Part shown: in pieces, positions 54,040 through 61,045 of the stretch | How positions within the stretch are numbered: position 1 is the stretch's first letter | Layout: the number at the start of each line of letters is the position of its first letter | Origin: Tolypothrix sp. PCC 7910 | GTDB lineage: Bacteria > Cyanobacteriota > Cyanobacteriia > Cyanobacteriales > Nostocaceae | Assembly (NCBI RefSeq): GCF_011769525.1 | Contig: NZ_CP050440.1 | Coordinates: forward strand, 3,411,501 to 3,475,500 | Direction: 5' to 3' | DNA length: 64,000 nucleotides | Notes under the pieces: model-generated | What the model was told of the DNA's origin: nothing | What the model saw: only the letters and a program-made list of their open reading frames with translations | Database searches by the model: none | Translations under genes and position numbers: made by a program

Positions 54040-55764
54040 ATGGTAGCGCTCACCGAAAGAACTGAAAAAAGGCTCACCATACAAACTGTGGAGATTGCTC
54101 AAGATACTACAGCAATCCGCTCTTTGGATTGGGATCGCGATCGCTTCGATATTGAATTTGGTCTGCAAAATGGTACGACCTATAACTCATTTCTGATTCG
54201 CGGTGAGCAGACTGCTTTAGTAGATACTTCCCACGAAAAGTTTCGGCAGCTGTATTTTGACACCCTAACGGGGCTAATTAATCCCAAAGAGATTGATTAT
54301 TTAATTGTGAGCCACACCGAGCCAGACCATAGCGGCTTGGTAAAAGATTTGCTACAAATGGCTCCTGATATTACTGTTGTCGCCTCGAAAGTGGCGATTC
54401 AGTTTTTAGAAGATTTAGTACATCAGCCATTTAAACGCCGAATTGTCAAAAATGGCGATCGCTTAGATATTGGTAATGGTCACGAATTTGAATTTGTGAT
54501 TGCGCCAAATCTCCACTGGCCGGATACTATCTTCAGTTTTGACCACAAAACCCAAATTCTCTACACCTGCGATGCTTTTGGGATGCACTATTGCACCGAA
54601 AGCAGCTTTGATGATGATTTAAAAGCGATTGAACCGGATTTTAAATATTACTACGAATGCTTGATGGGGCCGAATGCGCGGTCAGTGTTGTCAGCCTTGA
54701 AGCGCATGGGTGAACTGCCAAATGTTGGGATGATTGCGACTGGTCACGGGCCGTTACTATCTCATCATGTAGAGGAATTAACTCGACGCTACCGCACTTG
54801 GAGTCAAACCCAAGCCAAGCCAGAAACCGTAATCGGAATATTTTACGTTTCGGAATATGGCTATAGCGATCGCCTAGCCCAAGCAATTGCTAATGGTATC
54901 GGCAAAGTAGGGGTAGCTGTAGAATGGGTAGACTTGGGTTCAGGCATTGATTTACAAGAACTACGAGAATTGGTAGGTCGTTGTGCGGGATTAGTTGTAG
55001 GTGTACCGCCAGTTGCTAGCAGTCCTAACATCCAAGCAGCACTAAGTACCGTTTTAGGATCTGTCAAAGAAAAACAAGGTATCGGCGTATTTGAAACTGG
55101 CGGTGGCGATGACGAACCGATAGATCCGTTATTAAGTAAATTCCGTAACTTAGGGCTGACAACAGCTTTCCCAGAAATTCGCATCAAACAAAACCCTACC
55201 GAAAACACTTATAAACAGTGTGAAGAAGCGGGTACAGACTTAGCCCAATGGGTAACACGCGATCGCAGTATTAAAGCGATGAAATCTCTGGGTGCTGATT
55301 TAGACAAAGCACTCGGTAGACTTAGCGGTGGCTTATATATCATCACCGCCAAAAAAGGCGATGTTTCTAGTGCGATGTTAGCCTCTTGGGTAGCCCAAGC
55401 CAGCTTCAAACCTCTAGGATTTTCCATCGCAGTCGCCAAAGACCGGGCGATTGAATCACTGATGCAAGTAGGCGATCGCTTTGTGCTTAACGTCTTAGAA
55501 GAAGGCAATTATCAAACATTGATGAAGCACTTTTTAAAACGATTCGCCCCTGGTGCAGATCGTTTTGAAGGTGTCAAAACTCAACCAGCCGAAAACGGCG
55601 CACCCATCCTCACCGATGCATTGGCATATATAGAGTGCGAAGTCCAAAGCCGCATGGATTGCGGCGATCACTGGGCAGTTTATAGCACCGTCTACGCCGG
55701 ACGAGTATCTAAACCAGAAGCCTTAACTGCCATACATCACCGTAAAGTTGGTAACCATTACTAG
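54040..55764 (+). CDS. flv3: A-type flavodiiron protein, Flv3-like
   Basis: Reduces O2 to water with electrons from photosystem I. The 574-residue protein has an N-terminal metallo-beta-lactamase diiron domain with the canonical HTEPDH motif (His92, Glu94, Asp96, His97), TCDAFG and ATGHGP; then a flavodoxin domain (about residues 265-405), and the C-terminal flavin reductase domain (about 430-574) typical of cyanobacterial class C proteins. The ATG at 54040 is preceded by AAGGAAGGGAG; a GTG at 54022 adds six residues. It is followed by flv1 in the order of the Anabaena flv3B-flv1B pair. Confidence 0.93.
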   Translation: MVALTERTEKRLTIQTVEIAQDTTAIRSLDWDRDRFDIEFGLQNGTTYNSFLIRGEQTALVDTSHEKFRQLYFDTLTGLINPKEIDYLIVSHTEPDHSGLVKDLLQMAPDITVVASKVAIQFLEDLVHQPFKRRIVKNGDRLDIGNGHEFEFVIAPNLHWPDTIFSFDHKTQILYTCDAFGMHYCTESSFDDDLKAIEPDFKYYYECLMGPNARSVLSALKRMGELPNVGMIATGHGPLLSHHVEELTRRYRTWSQTQAKPETVIGIFYVSEYGYSDRLAQAIANGIGKVGVAVEWVDLGSGIDLQELRELVGRCAGLVVGVPPVASSPNIQAALSTVLGSVKEKQGIGVFETGGGDDEPIDPLLSKFRNLGLTTAFPEIRIKQNPTENTYKQCEEAGTDLAQWVTRDRSIKAMKSLGADLDKALGRLSGGLYIITAKKGDVSSAMLASWVAQASFKPLGFSIAVAKDRAIESLMQVGDRFVLNVLEEGNYQTLMKHFLKRFAPGADRFEGVKTQPAENGAPILTDALAYIECEVQSRMDCGDHWAVYSTVYAGRVSKPEALTAIHHRKVGNHY

Positions 55765-55938
55765 GGACTGGGGACTGGGTACTGGGGACTAGGGACTGGG
55801 ACGCAGGGGAGCAGAGGGGCAGAGGAAGCAGAGGAGCAACCAAAAATGACCCAATGCCCAATCCCAATGCCCAATCCCCAATCCCCAATCCCCAATGCCC
55901 AATGCCCAATCCCCAATCCCCAATCCCCAATCCCCATC
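55765..55938. repeat. Short tandem repeats filling the flv3-flv1 spacer
   Basis: The whole 174-base spacer is repeats: GGGGACT units at 55765-55800, GCAGAGG-type units at 55802-55840, then CCCAATG and CCCCAAT units at 55852-55935, ending at the flv1 ATG. G-rich and C-rich arms are partly complementary and could pair. Confidence 0.85.
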
Positions 55939-57651
55939 ATGCCTACAAATAAACCTCGTGACGTTCAAGTTTTACCCATAGCTACAGATACAACCGTAAT
56001 GCGATCGCGCAGTTGGTCAAGGTTAAGGTTTGAAATCGAATATGCTTTGGCTAAGGGTACTACTGCTAACTCTTATGTGATTCAAGGCGATAAACTTGCC
56101 TTGATTGACCCCCCTGGAGAAACTTTTACAGAAATCTATTTAAAGGCTTTGCAGCAAAGATTTGATGTTGAAGCTATTGAATATGTAATTTTGGGTCACG
56201 TCAATCCTAACCGCGCCGCTACTTTAAAGGCTTTGCTGGAAGTCGCACCGCAAATTACCTTTGTCTGTTCTAATCCAGGGGCGATTAATTTACGAGGGGC
56301 GCTGGAAAACCAAGACCTAAAAATTCTGGTGATGCGGGGGGAGGAAACCCTGAATTTAGGTAAGGGTCACGATTTGCAATTTATTCCTACCCCCAACCCC
56401 CGTTATGCAGACCTCCTCTGCACCTATGACCCCCAAACGGAAATTCTCTACACAGATAAGTTCTTTGGCGCTCATATTTGTGGCGATCAAGTATTTGATG
56501 AAGGGTGGGAATCCATTAACGAAGACCGCCGCTATTATTTTGATTGCTTAATGGCTCCCCATGCGCGCCAAGTGGAAACAGCATTAGATAAACTTGCTGA
56601 TTTTCCAGCGAGAATTTATGCCACTGGACATGGGCCTTTAGTGCGTTATGCGCTGATTGAACTTACCAAAGCTTACCGCGAATGGAGTCAGCAACAAACA
56701 TCTGCAGACTTGACAGTAGCTTTAATTTATGCATCTGCCTACGGAAACACAGCCACCTTAGCCCAAGCGATCGCACGTGGGATTACCAAAGCTGGTGTCG
56801 CTGTTGAATCAATTAATTGCGAATTCACAGATCCAGAAGATATTCGCGCTGCTGTAGAGAAATCTGCTGGCTTTGTTATCGGTTCGCCTACTTTAGGCGG
56901 TCATGCACCCACACCAGTACAAACAGCTTTGGGGATTGTTCTCTCCACCGCTACCACTAATAAACTTGCTGGGGTATTTGGTTCCTTTGGGTGGAGTGGT
57001 GAAGCAGTTGATTTAATTGAAGGAAAACTCAAAGACGCTGGCTATCGCTTTGGTTTTGACACCATTCGTGTGAAATTCAAACCCGACGCTGCTACCTTGC
57101 AACTGTGTGAAGAAGCCGGAACCGACTTCGCACAAGCATTGAAGAAAGCCAAAAAAGTGCGATCGCAAAGTGTCCCCGCTACAAATGTCGAACAAGCTGT
57201 AGGCAGAATAATTGGTTCTTTGTGCGTAGTCACAGCCAAGCAAGACGATATATCCAGTGCAATGTTAGCCTCTTGGGTTGCTCAAGCCAGCTTTAGTCCT
57301 CCTGGTTTAACCATAGCTGTGGCTAAAGACCGCGCTGTAGAAACTTTGACCCACACAGGAAATAAATTTGTTCTGAATATCCTCAAAGAAGGTAATCATT
57401 TAGGTTTGATGAAACACTTCCTCAAACCCTTTGGCCCAGCACAAGACCGATTTGCTGGTGTTTCCTTTGAAGAAACTGAAAACGGTACTCCTATTCTCAA
57501 TGATGCTTTGGCATATTTGGAGTGTTCTGTGAAAAATCGGCTAGAATCTGGCGATCACTGGCTGGTTTATGCGACTGTCGAGAGTGGGAAAGTCTTAAAT
57601 CAAGATGGTGTCACAGCAGTTCATCATCGTAAGTCGGGAACCCATTATTGA
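55939..57651 (+). CDS. flv1: A-type flavodiiron protein, Flv1-like
   Basis: Partner of the Flv3-like protein. The 570-residue protein has the same three domains, but the diiron site is altered: the HxExDH motif reads HVNPNR, and the later His in APNLHW of Flv3 is Arg (PNPRYAD), as in the Flv1/Flv2 group that works as a heterodimer with Flv3/Flv4. The start at [11 protein letters not shown] (55939) gives the usual N-terminus; an in-frame ATG at 55846 would add 31 residues encoded only by repeats. No Shine-Dalgarno precedes 55939. Same strand as flv3. Confidence 0.92.
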   Translation: MPTNKPRDVQVLPIATDTTVMRSRSWSRLRFEIEYALAKGTTANSYVIQGDKLALIDPPGETFTEIYLKALQQRFDVEAIEYVILGHVNPNRAATLKALLEVAPQITFVCSNPGAINLRGALENQDLKILVMRGEETLNLGKGHDLQFIPTPNPRYADLLCTYDPQTEILYTDKFFGAHICGDQVFDEGWESINEDRRYYFDCLMAPHARQVETALDKLADFPARIYATGHGPLVRYALIELTKAYREWSQQQTSADLTVALIYASAYGNTATLAQAIARGITKAGVAVESINCEFTDPEDIRAAVEKSAGFVIGSPTLGGHAPTPVQTALGIVLSTATTNKLAGVFGSFGWSGEAVDLIEGKLKDAGYRFGFDTIRVKFKPDAATLQLCEEAGTDFAQALKKAKKVRSQSVPATNVEQAVGRIIGSLCVVTAKQDDISSAMLASWVAQASFSPPGLTIAVAKDRAVETLTHTGNKFVLNILKEGNHLGLMKHFLKPFGPAQDRFAGVSFEETENGTPILNDALAYLECSVKNRLESGDHWLVYATVESGKVLNQDGVTAVHHRKSGTHY

Positions 57652-57826
57652 TGAATTTGAATTCCTTTTGACAGATTGACCCTCCACTATCCAAGACTTT
57701 TCTTTTCGGTTAAGGGGAAAAGGGAAAGAAACAACCTTTCACCCTTAACCTTTAACCTTTTTCCCAAAAGCTATTTTGAGTTCAAAACGCTTAACCGATT
57801 AGTATTGCTCCACTATCCATTGCATT

Positions 57827-57858
57827 AAAAAAGCTCAAGCATGACTGCTTGAGCTTTT
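57827..57858. terminator. Bidirectional terminator between flv1 and the RRM gene
   Basis: Stem GCTCAAGCA (57833-57841) with TGCTTGAGC (57846-57854), flanked by AAAAAA on the left and TTTT on the right; both strands have a T tract. Confidence 0.85.
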
Positions 57859-57931
57859 GCAACATTGTATTAAGTTGATGGTGCCAATGGGATGAAAAAC
57901 ACCCCATAGCTTCCAGCATTAATAAAACAGC

Positions 57932-58252
57932 TTAGTAACGGTTGCGTCCACCGCCGCCACCGCCGTAGCCACCGCGGCCACCACCGCCACCACCAAAGGA
58001 ACCTTTATTTTCCTTTGGTCTAGCCTTGTTGACTTTTAAGTCACGGCCCATCCATTCAGCGCCATCAAGTGCTTCAATAGCAGCTGTTTCTTCATCATCT
58101 GACCCCATCTCGACAAAAGCAAAACCGCGTACACGGCCTGTTTCACGATCAGTAGGTATTTGAACTCGCTTTACAGAACCGTACTCTGCAAAAACCGCAG
58201 TCAGTGCGTCTTCTGTAACTTGGTAAGAAAGGTTACCTACATAAATTGACAT
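57932..58252 (-). CDS. RRM-type RNA-binding protein with Gly-rich tail
   Basis: A 106-residue protein with one RRM (about residues 1-80): RNP2 is IYVGNL and RNP1 is RGFAFVEM. The C-terminal tail (about 84-106) is Gly-rich with Arg and Tyr (GGGGGGRGGYGGGG). This matches the cyanobacterial Rbp proteins, several of which are induced by cold; the targets are not readable. A GGAGA ribosome binding site and a long AT-rich upstream leader (58253-58500) are present, as in cold-regulated rbp genes. Confidence 0.92.
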   Translation of the reverse strand: MSIYVGNLSYQVTEDALTAVFAEYGSVKRVQIPTDRETGRVRGFAFVEMGSDDEETAAIEALDGAEWMGRDLKVNKARPKENKGSFGGGGGGRGGYGGGGGGRNRY

Positions 58253-58562
58253 AAAATGTCTCCAAAATCATAAACGTGTAGAGATTTAGATTTCGGAGAG
58301 AGTCTGCAAATACCAAAAGGAAAAAGCCTGTCAATACTAACAAAAACCACTATCACCGAATTAATTCTCATCTTTAATTAATGATATAGCAACTCTCTGT
58401 TTAAGAGGAACGGTTAAAAAAAACTTTTAAGTAACCCGTTACAAATTAAAGTTAAATTATGAAAGTCGTGTAGGGTCGTCAAGATTTAAGGGCTTAGGGC
58501 TAAAAGTCTCTTTTTCAATTGGAATTTTGAATTTTGCGTCCCCTTTGCCCTCTGTACTACCC
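58253..58562. other. Upstream region of the RRM gene
   Basis: AT-rich, no gene. Likely 5' leader and promoter of the RRM gene on the minus strand. The part near 58500-58560 lies just after the stop of the lyase gene. Confidence 0.4.
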
Positions 58563-59120
58563 CTATGGAATCACACTTAAACTCTCTACTCTAGTTTCTA
58601 AATACTGACCAATCATCAACTGTTCACCAGCACGAGAGATGATTGTCTGGCGAGTACGGTATTTACTCCCAATTAGCTTTAACTCTTCTTCAAAAACTGA
58701 GTTATTGTACTCTGTTCGCAAACAAAGTGTTTTGGGATTGGAAAAATAGTATTCTGCGGTAATTGGTTTTGATGTGGCAAAACCGCGATCGCGATACAAA
58801 ATGTTTCCTAAAGCACCAAATAAAGTTGAACCTTGAGATTCTTTTTTGCCTGTAACTGAATCTGTACTTTCCCAGATCACTTCAGTACCACATACTAAAC
58901 TTTCTAAATCTGGTAATTCGTGCAACTTAGCTAGCTGTTGTAATTCTTCGCATCCCTGTTCTAAATACCTAATTGCGATCGCACTGGCAATTTCTTTGGT
59001 AGTTCCCGATGAAAGAGTGTAATAACGCCTTTGTGATTGCCAATTCCCCATAGATTCCCGAAAAAATTCAACAATCTGGGATTTTTCAACGGTTTTTGCA
59101 ATTTTTAGTGGTAATGTCAC
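58563..59120 (-). CDS. CpcS/CpeS-family phycobiliprotein lyase
   Basis: A 185-residue protein of the CpcS/CpeS lyase family, which attaches phycocyanobilin to Cys of phycobiliproteins. The N-terminal EFFRESMGNWQSQRRYYTL (about residues 19-37) is the typical opening (EFF...GxWxSQR). Later parts match the lipocalin-like barrel: GTEVIWESTDSVTGKKESQG (about 77-96), TLCLRTEYNNSVFEEELKLI, and LMIGQYLETRVESLSVIP at the end. Whether it serves as CpcS, CpcU or another member is not decided. The start at 59120 leaves an 18-residue leader before the core. Confidence 0.85.
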   Translation of the reverse strand: MTLPLKIAKTVEKSQIVEFFRESMGNWQSQRRYYTLSSGTTKEIASAIAIRYLEQGCEELQQLAKLHELPDLESLVCGTEVIWESTDSVTGKKESQGSTLFGALGNILYRDRGFATSKPITAEYYFSNPKTLCLRTEYNNSVFEEELKLIGSKYRTRQTIISRAGEQLMIGQYLETRVESLSVIP

Positions 59121-59594
59121 TAGTTGCCTTCCTCAAGCACAATGATAGAGATTGTTGGGTGTTGACACTCGATACATGACAGTTGTACCAAATACCAAAT
59201 TTCTTTACTATTTTTAATCTAAACTAGATATTAAAAGCATTACTGATAGTTTGGCTACAATGCTAAACATCGGAATTTCAAATTGTTTCTTTCTTGAGAT
59301 AGAAGCAAAAAAATAAAAAAGTATTTTTGTAGTCTAGATCGGTCATATATCTTGCGGCAGATCTTAGAAATACTAAAAATACGTATACTAAATTTACAAT
59401 TGGATTCAGTACTATCAAGTTCTCTGGCCCTGCATCAGCAGCACAGCATAGGGACTTTTTCTGCTTTATTTCTTTGAATAATAATTTCACATAATTTCAC
59501 ACTACTCGACATTAGACGGCTGTCATTCAAAGCCGCCTGATGACGAGGGAAAGTAATGATTTTGGACGGAAATCACCCGCACAAATTCTAAAAA
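59121..59594. other. Divergent intergenic region before the RND pump
   Basis: AT-rich, with the structured leader at 59514-59575. A 70-codon frame at 59278-59490 is not credible. Confidence 0.45.
59514..59575 (+). promoter_or_regulatory. Structured leader of the RND efflux operon
   Basis: Two consecutive hairpins: AGACGGCT with AGCCGCCT (59514-59521 and 59531-59538; one mismatch) and TGATTT with AAATCA (59557-59562 and 59570-59575). They end 19 bases before the ATG. Could be a regulatory RNA; I recognised no known riboswitch. Confidence 0.35.
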
Positions 59595-60995
59595 ATGCCA
59601 AATACCATAGCAGCATCTCAGTTAATCAACTCTCAGTTACATCACAGAAGTAATCAAGAACATAGGCGGAAGTTTCCCTATTTCTGTGGATCGCAGTCTA
59701 GTTTAGTTATTGCTTGCTTCCTAGGCTTTAGCTTGATGACTGTAGGTTGTGGTTCCTCCCCTAAAGAATCAGCCGATGCCCAATCTCAAGGGCCGAGTAC
59801 TGCTAGAAAAGGGGGAGGCGCAACACCCGTAGATGTAGCGATCGCCCGCACAGAGAACTTGCAGACAGCACCAGAGTATACAGGTACTACCACACCCTTC
59901 CGGACAGTATCACTGCGATCGCAGGTCGAAGGAAGACTGTTGGGTTTAAATCTAGATGTCGGAGATAGAGTTAAGCAAGGGCAAAACATTGGACAGTTAG
60001 ATGATGTCCTCTTGCTCACAGATTTAAAGCAAGCCGAAGCAGAATTAGCATCCCTCAGATCGGAAGTAGCAAGGGCAACAAATCAAGTAAGTAATGCCCG
60101 TGCTGAAGTCGAAAGGGCGCGCTTAGAATTGTTGCAAGCTCAAGCCGACTCACAACGCCAGCAGCAACTAGTTAAACAAGGTGCGATCGCCGAGCAAACT
60201 GCCCAACAAGCCCGCACGGAAGCCCAAACAGCCGCCCAAGCCCTTCGAGCCGCTACCGAACAAGTGCGTACAGAACAGCAAGCCGTCGCCGCCGCTCAAG
60301 GTAGAGTAGTTGCCCAACAAGCAGTAGTCGCCCAAGCCCAAGAACGCAGATCCTACACCCGGTTGACATCTCCCATCAATGGTGTTGTCACCGAAAAGGT
60401 CACAGAACCGGGTAATTTGCTGCAAGCAGGCGGTGAAGTTTTAAAAATTGCCGATTTTAACCAAATAAAAGTCGTAGTACAAGTTTCCGAATTAGAACTA
60501 GCACAAATTCGTGTTGGTCAATCTGTACAAGTCCGCTTAGATGCCTTTCCCAACCAAACATTAACCGGGAGAGTCACACGCATTTCCCCAGCCGCCGATG
60601 CTACAGCTCGCTTAATCCCCATAGAGGTAGTAATTCCCAACAGCGATCGCAAAATTGGTAGTGGACTGCTAGCACGTGTTAATTTCGCCACCCAAGCAGC
60701 ACAGCGAGTAGTCGTGCCGCAAACAGCTCTTCAAATTCAGCAAGGCAGACAAAAGAGCCAAGGAGCAGGGGAAGGAGGAAAAACAGAACAGAGAAATGGC
60801 ACAATATTTGTAGTTAATGATACCGAAGGACAAGCAAAAGTCACAGCACGTACTGTCAATCTGGGAAAAAGGGCTGATAGTAAAGTCGAAATTTTATCTG
60901 GCTTGCAGCCTGGAGACCGCTATGTGGTTCGCAGTGGTAGACCGTTAAAAGATGGGCAAGCTGTACGTCTTTCGATTATTTCAGAAAAATCTTAA
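59595..60995 (+). CDS. RND efflux periplasmic adaptor lipoprotein
   Basis: A 466-residue membrane-fusion protein. The N-terminal hydrophobic segment (about residues 37-51) ends in the lipobox MTVGC (Cys52). A lipoyl/barrel-sandwich half (VSLRSQVEGRLLGLNLDVGD) is followed by a long helical hairpin (about 125-235), rich in Ala/Gln/Glu, then the second lipoyl half (RSYTRLTSPINGVVTEKV) and the beta-barrel domain (about 275-370). It links the inner-membrane pump to TolC. A 36-residue leader before the hydrophobic part is long for a lipoprotein. It precedes the RND permease by 50 bases. Confidence 0.9.
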   Translation: MPNTIAASQLINSQLHHRSNQEHRRKFPYFCGSQSSLVIACFLGFSLMTVGCGSSPKESADAQSQGPSTARKGGGATPVDVAIARTENLQTAPEYTGTTTPFRTVSLRSQVEGRLLGLNLDVGDRVKQGQNIGQLDDVLLLTDLKQAEAELASLRSEVARATNQVSNARAEVERARLELLQAQADSQRQQQLVKQGAIAEQTAQQARTEAQTAAQALRAATEQVRTEQQAVAAAQGRVVAQQAVVAQAQERRSYTRLTSPINGVVTEKVTEPGNLLQAGGEVLKIADFNQIKVVVQVSELELAQIRVGQSVQVRLDAFPNQTLTGRVTRISPAADATARLIPIEVVIPNSDRKIGSGLLARVNFATQAAQRVVVPQTALQIQQGRQKSQGAGEGGKTEQRNGTIFVVNDTEGQAKVTARTVNLGKRADSKVEILSGLQPGDRYVVRSGRPLKDGQAVRLSIISEKS

Positions 60996-61045
60996 TTACT
61001 CCCTATGGGGAATCAACAGTAATTTTTGAAAATTAAATTAGAAAG

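Noticed and set aside
59278-59490. 70-codon minus-strand frame before the RND operon
   Set aside because: Poly-Lys/Phe AT-rich composition without a ribosome binding site.
59536-59560. CTGATGA...GAAA resembling a hammerhead ribozyme core
   Set aside because: The required stems I and II cannot form and the cleavage site is not placed correctly.
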